Under the pieces are notes generated by a model. The model searched no databases. It saw only the letters and a list, made by a program, of their open reading frames with translations, and was not told where the DNA came from. The position numbers and the translations under genes are program-made. A DNA stretch of 37,275 bases. Origin: DSUN01 sp035527715. Its GTDB lineage: Bacteria; Planctomycetota; PUPC01; DSUN01. The stretch covers positions 1-37,275 of the forward strand of contig DATKZY010000216.1 in NCBI GenBank assembly GCA_035527715.1. The letters are read 5' to 3'. Shown one piece after another: positions 29,959 through 37,275 of the stretch (position 1 is the first letter of the stretch; the number at the start of each line of letters is the position of its first letter).

Positions 29959-30282
29959 CACCTTCCCCCCAATCGAGAACGCGGCCATGCCCGCCGCGAT
30001 GGCGAGCATGGCCGCGTATTGGAGCGGGGTGAGCTGGACGCGGAAGAGCAAGGCGATGGCCCCCTGGGCGCAGAGGAACCCGCCGGCGCTCCCCAGCGCG
30101 AGCGCCAGATTCGGGTTCATCGCCTTGTAGAGGAGCATCAGGAAGATGATGCTCGACGCGCCGAAGACGTTGCCGAGGATGAACCCGATGGTTCCCTTGC
30201 CGGGCGTGCGGCTGCCATAGGAGAAGAAGAGCTGGGCAATCGCCTGCATCGCCCAGAAGATGCCGAGCCAAAGGTAGTGCAT
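29953..30282 (-). CDS. small DMT/EamA-like membrane protein (109 aa)
   Basis: Four hydrophobic segments: LWLGIFWAMQAIAQLFFSYG, TIGFILGNVFGASSIIFLML, LALALGSAGGFLCAQGAIALL and YAAMLAIAAGMAAFSIG. The length and pattern match half-size EamA/SMR-like proteins that function as dimers. The start at 30282 is preferred to the longer frame, which adds a Ser-rich lead. It follows the MocA gene by 19 bp, so they are likely co-transcribed. Part of its 3' sequence is duplicated as a remnant at 29135-29206. Confidence 0.75.
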   Translation of the reverse strand: MHYLWLGIFWAMQAIAQLFFSYGSRTPGKGTIGFILGNVFGASSIIFLMLLYKAMNPNLALALGSAGGFLCAQGAIALLFRVQLTPLQYAAMLAIAAGMAAFSIGGKVS

Positions 30283-30301
30283 GGGTGTCCCGCTCTCCTG
30301 C

Positions 30302-31297
30302 CTACTCGCAGTCGAACTTGAGCCCCATGCTCGCACGCAGCTTGTCCATTGCGCGGGCCTGGCCGAGGCTGTCGGTCCAGGTCATCGCCGTGGGCTTGGG
30401 CTGGCGGCGGCGAAGGTTCTCGGCGACGGTGAGGGCCTCGTTGGCGTAGAGGTCGCGGCCGTGCTTGACCTCGATGGTCTCGGTCTTGCCGTCGGCCGCG
30501 ACGATGAGCTTGGCGTTCTCGTCCGAGGGGAACCAGGGGTTGGCGACGACGATGCTGCCCTTGCTGCCGTAGACGTTCGCCGCCGAGGGCGTGCCGCACT
30601 GGGTGCCGCAGGCGAAGGTGGCCACGGCGCCCGAGGGGAACTGGAGGACGCCCGTCGCAAACTCATCCACGCGGCTCTGCTTGCCGATGCGGGCCACGGC
30701 GTGGCACGTCTTGGGCTCCTCGCCCGCGACGAGGCGGCAGAAGGAGACGCAGTAACACCCCACGTCCATCAGCCCACCGCCTGCCAGCGGGTTCGACAGG
30801 CGGATGTTCTCGAGGTTGAGGCCCATGTTGAAGGCGAAGGACGATTGGAGGACGCGCACCTCGCCGATGGTGCCGGCCTTGATGACCTCCAGAAGCTTCT
30901 TCCACTGCGGGTGGCAGCGGTACATGAAGGCTTCCATGAAGAACACGTCGCACCGCTTGATCACCCGCAGCACCTTCTGAAGCTCGGGGGCGTTGCTGGT
31001 GACGGGCTTCTCGCACAGAATGTGCTTGCCCGCCTTCGCCGCCTTGATGCTCCACTCGCCGTGAAGCGAGTTGGGCGTCGAGATGTAGACGGCATCGACG
31101 TCCTTGTCGGCGAGCAACTCCTCGTACGAGCCATAGGCGCGTCCGATCTTGTGCTCCTCGGCGAACTTCTTGGCCTTCGCGAGGTCGCGGGAGGCGACGG
31201 CCAGAGCCGTGGCCTGGTCCTTGATCGTGTTCAGCCCCGTGGCGAATCGCCCCGCAATGCGCCCCGCAGCCAACAGCCCCCACTTCAAGTGCTTCAC
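30302..31297 (-). CDS. Gfo/Idh/MocA family oxidoreductase
   Basis: A 331-residue NAD(P)-dependent sugar or polyol oxidoreductase-like protein. The Rossmann start is KWGLLAAGRIAGRFATGL, followed by DVDAVYISTPNSLHGEWSIKA and GKHILCEKPVTSNAPEL. FFMEAFMYRCHPQWKKLLEV and NPLAGGGLMDVGCYCVSFCR are typical of the dimeric dihydrodiol/glucose-fructose oxidoreductase branch. The GTG start is chosen because GAGGAG is 6 nt upstream. It lies 65 bp after the GH95 gene, so it may act on a sugar released by that enzyme. Confidence 0.92.
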   Translation of the reverse strand: MKHLKWGLLAAGRIAGRFATGLNTIKDQATALAVASRDLAKAKKFAEEHKIGRAYGSYEELLADKDVDAVYISTPNSLHGEWSIKAAKAGKHILCEKPVTSNAPELQKVLRVIKRCDVFFMEAFMYRCHPQWKKLLEVIKAGTIGEVRVLQSSFAFNMGLNLENIRLSNPLAGGGLMDVGCYCVSFCRLVAGEEPKTCHAVARIGKQSRVDEFATGVLQFPSGAVATFACGTQCGTPSAANVYGSKGSIVVANPWFPSDENAKLIVAADGKTETIEVKHGRDLYANEALTVAENLRRRQPKPTAMTWTDSLGQARAMDKLRASMGLKFDCE

Positions 31298-31362
31298 GGC
31301 GTTCTCCTCAAAGCTCCATGCCAAGACAACGGCGAGGGAAACGGGCGGACATTACAGCGGCG

Positions 31363-33711
31363 CTACGGGCGGGGCGCCAACGTGTAGGTCTTGCCCGCCT
31401 CGGTGGGGAAGACGGCAACCGCGGCCTCGGGCGCGTCGGCCTTCACGGGCGCGCCGTCGCACGCCACGCTGAGGGGAGCCTGGGCGCGCACGCGGCACGG
31501 ACCGCCGAGGGCCGAGCGAATGGTGGCTGAGGCGAGCTTGCCATCCTTCCACGCAATGTCCACCTCGAAGCCGCCGCGGGCGCGGAGGCCCTTGACGCTG
31601 CCCGCCGGCCAGGCTTTGGGCAGGGCGGCGAGCAGGTGCACGGCCCCCGCGTGGCTCTGGAGGAGCATCTCGGCGATGCCGGCGCCGCCCCCGAAATTGC
31701 CGTCAATCTGGAACGGCGGATGGGTGTCGAACATGTTGGGCAGGGTGCTCTTGGCGATGAGTTCGCTGAGCATCTTGTAGGAGTGGTCGCCATCCTCGAG
31801 GCGCGCCCAGAGGTCCACCTTCCAGGCCTTGCTCCAGCCGGTGCCGCCGTCGCCGCGGTGCTCGAGCGACCTCTTCACCGCAGCGGCGAGCTTGGGCGTG
31901 CCTCGGGTCGTGATCTCGTCGCCGGGGTGCAGGCCCCACAGGTGCGAGACGTGGCGGTGCTGGTTCTTCGGGTTGTCCTTGTCCTCGAGCCACTCCTGGA
32001 GTTGGCCGTACTGGCCGATCTTGTTGGGGGCGATCTGGGTGCGCAGGTCGGTGAGCTGGCGGCGGAGGTCGTCGTCCACACCAAGGATTTCGCTGGCGCG
32101 AATGGTCCAGCCGAACAGGCTGCGGATGATCTGGTGGTCCATCGTCGGCCCCATCACGAGGCCGCCCTGCTCGGGGGAGTTCGACGGGCCGCTGATGAGA
32201 CACCCCGTCCGTGGGTCCTTCACCAGGAAGTCCACGAAGAAGAGCGCCGCCTCCTTGAGCACGGGGTAGGCGCGCTTCGCCAGGAACTCCTTATCGCCGC
32301 TGAACTCGTAGTGCCACCACAGGTTCTGGCAGAGCCACGCGCCGCCCGTGACCCAGATGCCGTGGTTCGAGGCGTTGATGGGGGCTGTGCCGCGCCAGAG
32401 GTCGGCGTTGTGGTGGAGCACCCAGCCGCGGCAGGCATAGTGCTCCTTCGCCACGCGGCGGCCCGTGGCCGCGCAGTCGCCAATCAGGTCGAAGAGGGGC
32501 TGGGCGCACTCAGCGAGGTTGGCCGCCTCGGTCGGCCAGTAGTTCATCTCGGTGTTGATGTTTACCGTCCACTTGCTCTCCCACGGCGGACGGATGCTCT
32601 CGTTCCAGATGCCCTGAAGGTTGAGCGGCTGCGAGCCGGGGCGTGACCCGGCGATGGTGAGGTAGCGGCTGTACTGGAAGTAGATGGCGGCGAGTTGCGG
32701 GTCGGCCGGGCCGAATGCCTTGATCCGCGCGTCGGTGGGCTGCGGGGCGGCATCGGTGGTGCCGAGGTCGAGGCTCACGCGGCGAAAGAGGGCCTGGTGA
32801 TCGGCCACGTGGGCGGCGCGGAGGGCATCGTACGTCTTCGCGCCGACGGCGGCGAGGACCTTGGCGGAGCGCTCGGCCGGGTCGGCACTGATGTCGCGGT
32901 AGTTCTTGTAACTGGTGGCCGCGGCGAGGAGGAGTGTGGCGGCGTTGGCGCCCTTGACCTCGATGCCGGCGTCGGTGGCCCTCGCCTCGCCGCCCTCGGC
33001 AACGGCCTTGAGGCGGGCTTCGAACTTCAGGCCGGTCGGGGGCTTGGGCTCGGTGCCCCCATAGTTGTAGGGCTTCACTTGGCCGTTGAGGATCAGCAGG
33101 CCGCTGGCGTCGGCCTTCGCCGCCGAGCCGGGATGGGGGCTGGAGAGCGACGCCGTGAAGCTCACTTGGCCGGGCTTGTCGGCCGTGATGCGCACGGCAA
33201 TCACCTGGTCGGGGAAGCTGGAGAACACCTCGCGCTGAAACGTCACGCCACCGACCTTGTAGCGGGTCGTCGCCACGGCCTGATCGAGGTCGAGTTGGCG
33301 GCGGTAGTCGGCCGCCTCGGCGTGGCCGGGGAAGACGAGCTTGAGGTCGCCGAAGGGCTGGTAGGCGGTCTGGCGGAGGGGCGCGCTCATCATTTCCCGG
33401 CCGGCGAGCTGTTCGGCCTCGCGCTGCTTGCCGTCGAAGAGGAGTTGGCGCACCTGGGGCAGGAACTTCGCGGCGCCCACGTGCGCGTAGTCGTGCGGCT
33501 GGCCGACCCAGAGCGTGTCGTCGTTGAACTGGATGCGCTCGTTCTCGGTGCCGCCGAAGACCATGGCCCCGAGCCGCCCGTTGCCCACGGGCAGCGCCTC
33601 GACCCACTGCTTCGCCGGCTGGCGATACCAGAGCATCAGGTCACTCTCCGCGGCAGACACGCCGGCCGCCATCGCCACGCAGCACAGGGCAACGAGCCAC
33701 CATCCTGTCAT
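31363..33711 (-). CDS. GH95 alpha-L-fucosidase-like glycoside hydrolase
   Basis: A 782-residue exported protein (signal MTGWWLVALCCVAMAAGVSA). Landmarks of GH95 are WVEALPVGNGRLGAMVFGG with QFNDDTLWVGQPHDY, the catalytic-region VNINTEMNYWPTEAANLAE (Asn384, Asn386), ISGPSNSPEQGG (Glu514), WLEDKDNPKNQHRHVSHLWG and FQIDGNFGGGAGIAEMLLQS (Asp670). Such enzymes cleave terminal alpha-L-fucose (often 1,2-linked); exact specificity is not visible. AGAGGAAG lies 7 nt before the ATG, only 3 bp after the HEAT-repeat gene. Confidence 0.93.
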   Translation of the reverse strand: MTGWWLVALCCVAMAAGVSAAESDLMLWYRQPAKQWVEALPVGNGRLGAMVFGGTENERIQFNDDTLWVGQPHDYAHVGAAKFLPQVRQLLFDGKQREAEQLAGREMMSAPLRQTAYQPFGDLKLVFPGHAEAADYRRQLDLDQAVATTRYKVGGVTFQREVFSSFPDQVIAVRITADKPGQVSFTASLSSPHPGSAAKADASGLLILNGQVKPYNYGGTEPKPPTGLKFEARLKAVAEGGEARATDAGIEVKGANAATLLLAAATSYKNYRDISADPAERSAKVLAAVGAKTYDALRAAHVADHQALFRRVSLDLGTTDAAPQPTDARIKAFGPADPQLAAIYFQYSRYLTIAGSRPGSQPLNLQGIWNESIRPPWESKWTVNINTEMNYWPTEAANLAECAQPLFDLIGDCAATGRRVAKEHYACRGWVLHHNADLWRGTAPINASNHGIWVTGGAWLCQNLWWHYEFSGDKEFLAKRAYPVLKEAALFFVDFLVKDPRTGCLISGPSNSPEQGGLVMGPTMDHQIIRSLFGWTIRASEILGVDDDLRRQLTDLRTQIAPNKIGQYGQLQEWLEDKDNPKNQHRHVSHLWGLHPGDEITTRGTPKLAAAVKRSLEHRGDGGTGWSKAWKVDLWARLEDGDHSYKMLSELIAKSTLPNMFDTHPPFQIDGNFGGGAGIAEMLLQSHAGAVHLLAALPKAWPAGSVKGLRARGGFEVDIAWKDGKLASATIRSALGGPCRVRAQAPLSVACDGAPVKADAPEAAVAVFPTEAGKTYTLAPRP

Positions 33712-33714
33712 CGC

Positions 33715-36294
33715 TTACTTCCTCTCTTCGTGCAGGCAGTCCCAGCGAATGCTCTCGAGCCTCTTGCCGTCGGGGGCGCGGAGGCGGGCGCAGAACTCCC
33801 ACGGCCCCGTGGCCTGGGTGATCTTCATCACGAGCAGGTTCCAGCCCTGGCGTAGCGTGACCTGCGCCTGGTAGGAGCCGGGGACGGCTTTCCCGCCCTT
33901 GTTGAACTCGTGGACGACCTGGCCGTTGAGCCACACCTTGTTGCCGTCATCCGTGCCCAGCTCGAGGCGGGCCTTCTGCTCCTTGTCGGACTGGACCCAG
34001 GTGCGGACATAGGCGAGGCACTGCTCGCCGCCGACGGCTTTCAACAGGTCGAGCATGAGCGGCTGGGCCGGGTCAGTGCCGGATGGCAGCACGCGCCACG
34101 CCACGTCCTTGGCATCCGCCCTCTCGGGCGGGAAGGCCACGTCGAAGAGCTGAAGGTACTCCTTGCCCGCCTCCGTGTATGGCCCGGCCACCTGCCAGGA
34201 GGTGATGTAGTCCTCGACCTTGCCTGCCACCTGGATGATCGCCTCGGCCTGCTTGCGGACGGCGGGGTCCTTCGAGGCGGCAAGGAGCTTTACGGCGGCG
34301 GCCTTGGCGTCGGCGGGGCTCGAGCCGAGAATGGTGCGCGCGATGCTGAGCATCGCCATCGCCGCCTCGGCAGCCACGGCCTCGTCGCTCAGAAGCGGCT
34401 CGACGAGCTTCAGGCCGGCGGGATGGCCGACGCCCGCAATCCCCGCGAGCACGAGCTTCTTCTCCTCCGGCGTGTATGCTTTCTTCAACGTCAGCACACG
34501 GCCTAGAAGCATCAGGCGGTCCTCCGGGGAGTGGCGGCCGGGGGCGCTCAGCAGGCGCACGAAGCCGCGAAGGGCCAGTGCCCTGTGGGCCTCGCTCCTG
34601 GTCGTCTCAAAGACCGACATCAGGATTCCAGCCGCCACCTGGTTGGGCCAGTTGGCCAGCTCGCGCACGGCGGTGTCCTGCACCTCCGGGCTGGCATCGC
34701 CAACTGCGTCGTGAACCGCCTGGAACGCCTTCTCATTCCCGATGCCGCGGAGCACGCGCAGCAGCGAGCAGCGGGCGGGGACAGCCGTCGCCGAGCCGAG
34801 GGCGGCGAGCGGCGCGTCGGCTCGGGCCGCCTCGTCGGCGATCTTGCGGGCGACGTCCACGACGGCCCGCTCGGCGTCGCCGCGCGCCTCGTCGCCCTTC
34901 ATGCCCACAAGGAGCTTGAGGAGAGCGGGCAACTGCTCCGGGCCGGCGAGCCGGGCCAGCGCCATGAAGGCGGCGACGCGCACGTCGGCGTCCTTGCCCG
35001 CCGCCTCGTCCAGCAGGGCGGGGACGGCTTCGACGACGTTGCGGTCGTGCAGCACCTCGATGAGGGTGGCGCGCAGGGGCGGCCTGGCCGCCTTCATTGC
35101 CTGAATGAGCGCAGCCTCGACGCCCTCGCCGCTCAGGGCGCGCAGGCTGGCGAGCGCGATGGTGGCCTCCTCCATGCTGCCTGCCTCCGCGGCGGCTCGG
35201 GCGAGGACGCCCACGGAAGCGGCGTCGCCGATCTTGCCGAGGGCGCGGAGCGCGGCGGCGCGCACCTCGGGGGCCTGGGCTTTGACGGCGGCGACGATGG
35301 CGGGCCGGGCCGCGGGGTCGCCGCGGTCGGCGAGCGCGCCGATGAGGAGGGCCTGCACGTCGGGCGGGAGCTTCGGCAGGTCGGCGGCAAAGCGCTCGGT
35401 GACGCCTTCGCCCTTGAGCGTGCGGATGCTGGCGATGGCCGTGGCCTTGAGCATCGGATCGCCGCCGCGGAGCGCCCCGGTCGCCAGCTCGGCCGCGTTC
35501 GGCGCGCCGACCGCCATCAGGCCGACGAGTGCCGCCCGGCGCACGAGCTTCGGCTCCCCGGCGGCGAACAGCTCGCGGTAGATAGCGATGGCCTGTTCCC
35601 TCTTCCCCTTGGCCGCCAGGCCCTCGGCGCAACGGAGACAGGCATCGTTCGCCACGGGCCGCAGCTTGTCTGCGACTTTCTTCCTGGCCTCGGCGAGGAG
35701 CTTCGCCGCCGGCTCCGTGCCGATCTTGCCGAGGGACGCGAGGGCGGCTTCGGCGACGGCGGGGTCGTCGCTCGCGACGAGCTTGCCGACGGCTTCCACT
35801 GCCGCCGCGTCGCGCCGGTCGCCGATGAGGTTCACGACGTTGACGAGTGCCGTGCCCTTCGCGAGGGCAAGCGCGGCGCGCAGTGCCGCGTCGGCCTTCG
35901 GGCTGGGCCGCTGGCCGAGGGCGTAGCAGGCCGGGTGCGACGTCTTCTCGTCGGCGAGCATCTTCGCCAGCGCGGGCAGCGAGGCATCGGTGGCGACGAC
36001 CCAGAGCTGCTGGCAGATGAAGAGCTTCGCCTCATCGGTCGCGGCGGGCGCTTCGAGCGCCTTGATGAGCTGCTGCTCGATGTGGCGGGTCAGCTCGGCG
36101 TTGCCGTGGGCGTCGCGGATGAGCTGCTCGACGTCAGAGAGCGGCTTCCGGGGCTTCCCCGAATCGTAGCTGGCGAGGGCGGCGACGGCTGTCTCGATGT
36201 CAGCCTCGCTCGCCGCCGCTTCTCCCGCGCCGCAGGGCAGAACGGCGCCCAGCACGATTGTGGCCACAACCGCCGCAAGGCGTAAGGTGCGCAT
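33715..36294 (-). CDS. exported HEAT-repeat protein with C-terminal binding domain
   Basis: An 859-residue protein with a signal peptide (LRLAAVVATIVLGAVLPCG). Residues ~90-660 consist of helical HEAT-like repeats, e.g. VAEAALASLGKIGTEPAAKLL and VRAAALRALGKIGDAASVGVL. A C-terminal beta-domain (about 680-850) includes SWQVAGPYTEAGKEYLQLFD, RLELGTDDGNKVWLNGQVVH and LRQGWNLLVMKI, which resembles PA14/galactose-binding-like modules of planctomycete proteins. It likely binds or scaffolds polymers outside the cytoplasm. It sits between MocA and GH95 genes. Confidence 0.85.
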   Translation of the reverse strand: MRTLRLAAVVATIVLGAVLPCGAGEAAASEADIETAVAALASYDSGKPRKPLSDVEQLIRDAHGNAELTRHIEQQLIKALEAPAATDEAKLFICQQLWVVATDASLPALAKMLADEKTSHPACYALGQRPSPKADAALRAALALAKGTALVNVVNLIGDRRDAAAVEAVGKLVASDDPAVAEAALASLGKIGTEPAAKLLAEARKKVADKLRPVANDACLRCAEGLAAKGKREQAIAIYRELFAAGEPKLVRRAALVGLMAVGAPNAAELATGALRGGDPMLKATAIASIRTLKGEGVTERFAADLPKLPPDVQALLIGALADRGDPAARPAIVAAVKAQAPEVRAAALRALGKIGDAASVGVLARAAAEAGSMEEATIALASLRALSGEGVEAALIQAMKAARPPLRATLIEVLHDRNVVEAVPALLDEAAGKDADVRVAAFMALARLAGPEQLPALLKLLVGMKGDEARGDAERAVVDVARKIADEAARADAPLAALGSATAVPARCSLLRVLRGIGNEKAFQAVHDAVGDASPEVQDTAVRELANWPNQVAAGILMSVFETTRSEAHRALALRGFVRLLSAPGRHSPEDRLMLLGRVLTLKKAYTPEEKKLVLAGIAGVGHPAGLKLVEPLLSDEAVAAEAAMAMLSIARTILGSSPADAKAAAVKLLAASKDPAVRKQAEAIIQVAGKVEDYITSWQVAGPYTEAGKEYLQLFDVAFPPERADAKDVAWRVLPSGTDPAQPLMLDLLKAVGGEQCLAYVRTWVQSDKEQKARLELGTDDGNKVWLNGQVVHEFNKGGKAVPGSYQAQVTLRQGWNLLVMKITQATGPWEFCARLRAPDGKRLESIRWDCLHEERK

Positions 36295-36312
36295 CGTCTT
36301 CTCTTGTTCCTG

Positions 36313-36333
36313 TTACGGATTACGGATTCCGGT
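36313..36333. repeat. 7-bp tandem repeat adjoining a stop codon
   Basis: TTACGGA, TTACGGA, TTCCGGT in tandem, touching the stop codon (36333-36335) of the minus-strand oxidoreductase. It resembles the 7-bp repeat at 5342-5372. Confidence 0.65.
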
Positions 36334-37275
36334 CACAGGTGCCACGGCGCGCGCATGGCCCTTGAGATCATGTTGTTCGCCTCGCCGTCGCCGAGGAAGC
36401 GCTCGGCCTTGGGGTCCCACTTGAACGGCCGCCCGAGCCGGATGCAGATATTGGCGGCGTGGCAGATCGTGGTCGCGCGGTGGGCGGCCTCGGGGTAGCA
36501 GACGGTTCTCGCCCGCGTCCTCACGCAGTCGAGGAAGTTGCGCGCGTGGTCGCCCGTGTGCGCCCAGCTCCGGGCCGAGATGCCCCGCATCCGCAGAATG
36601 GAGTCGGGCTTGGCGGTGACGACGTTCGTCTGGTCGTCTACCTGGACCCAGCCGTCGGAGCCGACGAAGCGGATGAAGCGGGCATCGAAGGTGCCGCTCG
36701 AGCGGAGCAGAATCTTCACGCCGTCGGCGTAGGTGCAGCGGATTTCGGCGGTGACGGGCGTCTCGGAGAAGGCGTTGGGGTCGAACGTCGCCTCGCCCTC
36801 GTAGGCGACCGGCCCCGTGTCGTCGCTGTCGTGGCCCCACTGCGCGATGTCGGTATAGTGGCAGCCCATGCCGACGAGCGGGCCGGCACCGGTGTCCCAG
36901 AAGTAGTTCCAGCCGCTCACGCGCGCCTGGCAGTACGGGTGCCAGGGGGTGGGGCCGAGCCACATGTCGTAGTCAATGCCTGGCGGCACGGGCCGCGGCG
37001 CCTGCGGGCCGATGACCGGCCCCGCCCAGTTCTGGCAGATGATCGTGTGGAGCTTGCCGATGAGGCCGCGGCGGACGACCTCGACCTGGAAGCGATAGGA
37101 GTCCACCGAGCGGCGCTGGTGGCCGGCCTGGTAGACGCGGCGGTAGCGTGCCATCGTCTCGACCAGGGCGCGGCCTTCGGCGATGGTGATGCTGACGGGC
37201 TTCTCGCTGTAGATGTCCTTGCCCGCCTGCGCGGCGAGGATGGCGGCGGGGGTGTGCCAGCGGTCGCCCGTGGCG
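36333..37275 (-). CDS. Gfo/Idh/MocA family oxidoreductase (5' part outside window)
   Basis: The gene enters from the right edge of the window, in frame from 37274; about 313 residues are visible. The visible N-terminal end contains TPAAILAAQAGKDIYSEKPV (EKP motif of the dinucleotide-binding domain). Then come a substrate domain with DYDMWLGPTPWHPYCQARV, NYFWDTGAGPLVGMGCHYTD and ARSWAHTGDHARNFLDCVRT, typical of planctomycete-type exported Gfo/Idh/MocA proteins. The start and any Tat signal are outside the window. It precedes the HEAT-repeat gene by 38 bp. Confidence 0.9.
   Translation of the reverse strand, partial: ATGDRWHTPAAILAAQAGKDIYSEKPVSITIAEGRALVETMARYRRVYQAGHQRRSVDSYRFQVEVVRRGLIGKLHTIICQNWAGPVIGPQAPRPVPPGIDYDMWLGPTPWHPYCQARVSGWNYFWDTGAGPLVGMGCHYTDIAQWGHDSDDTGPVAYEGEATFDPNAFSETPVTAEIRCTYADGVKILLRSSGTFDARFIRFVGSDGWVQVDDQTNVVTAKPDSILRMRGISARSWAHTGDHARNFLDCVRTRARTVCYPEAAHRATTICHAANICIRLGRPFKWDPKAERFLGDGEANNMISRAMRAPWHL

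Noticed and set aside
34531..36285. Plus-strand open frame antisense to the HEAT-repeat gene
   Set aside because: Shadow of repetitive Ala-rich codons; no family features or ribosome site.

Overview
GC-rich bacterial chromosome segment, densely coding, with genes on both strands. The gene content suggests a member of the PVC group, most likely an uncultivated planctomycete-like bacterium. It has a PurS-PurL fusion (PurSL) beside purQ, exported GH36 and GH95 glycoside hydrolases, Gfo/Idh/MocA oxidoreductases, an exported HEAT-repeat protein, a LemA/TPM operon and an FHA protein. This placement is inferred from gene content only; no rRNA or tRNA gene is visible. Promoters that can be read are ordinary sigma-70 type (TTGACA-like, 16-17 bp spacer, TANNAT-like).

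Layout. 1-6800: the 3' end of a probable patatin-like gene, then a minus-strand run. The run holds a DEDD-type exonuclease, small hypothetical genes including a duplicated and fused pair, a DUF433/DUF5615 toxin-antitoxin-like pair, a small membrane protein, a 685-bp repeat-rich gap, larC, an exported protein, a two-TM protein and a zinc-ribbon protein. 6885-10692: purSL-purQ (minus), overlapping by 11 nt. 10693-11411: non-coding, with paired REP-like hairpins and a 240-bp MITE-like element. 11412-16217: ferritin-like protein, a 123-bp palindrome between convergent genes, cstA, then an ArsB/NhaD-type permease and an EamA transporter. 16259-18571: TPM protein, nucleotidyltransferase-like protein and LemA (plus strand operon). 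18643-21129: FHA protein, exported protein and a divergent RNase HII-like protein (minus operon), divergent from an iron-sulfur/ASKHA corrinoid-activator-like protein (21294-23135). 23270-25304: DUF47 accessory protein plus Pit phosphate transporter. 25335-37275: mainly carbohydrate-related. It holds a GH36 alpha-galactosidase-like enzyme, a terpenoid-cyclase-fold lipoprotein, a DUF4160/DUF2442 pair, a small DMT protein, MocA, GH95 alpha-L-fucosidase, a HEAT-repeat protein and a second, truncated MocA.

Functional threads: purine synthesis (PurSL+PurQ form the FGAM synthase), phosphate uptake (DUF47+Pit), peptide, anion and metabolite transport (CstA, permease, EamA), and breakdown of fucose- and galactose-containing glycans (GH95, GH36, MocA oxidoreductases).

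The most unusual signals are structural DNA. There is a MITE-like element with TIRs, a target duplication and three hairpins; a 57-bp palindrome sitting in frame inside the RNase HII-like gene; a 62-bp tandem repeat with variable cores; REP-like hairpins; (TCG)n inverted repeats; 7-bp tandem repeats at two gene ends; a chimeric gene left by duplication and deletion; and a remnant of a DMT-transporter gene in a leader. I did not find a clear new multi-gene system. The in-frame palindrome and the nucleotidyltransferase inside the LemA/TPM operon are the best leads.
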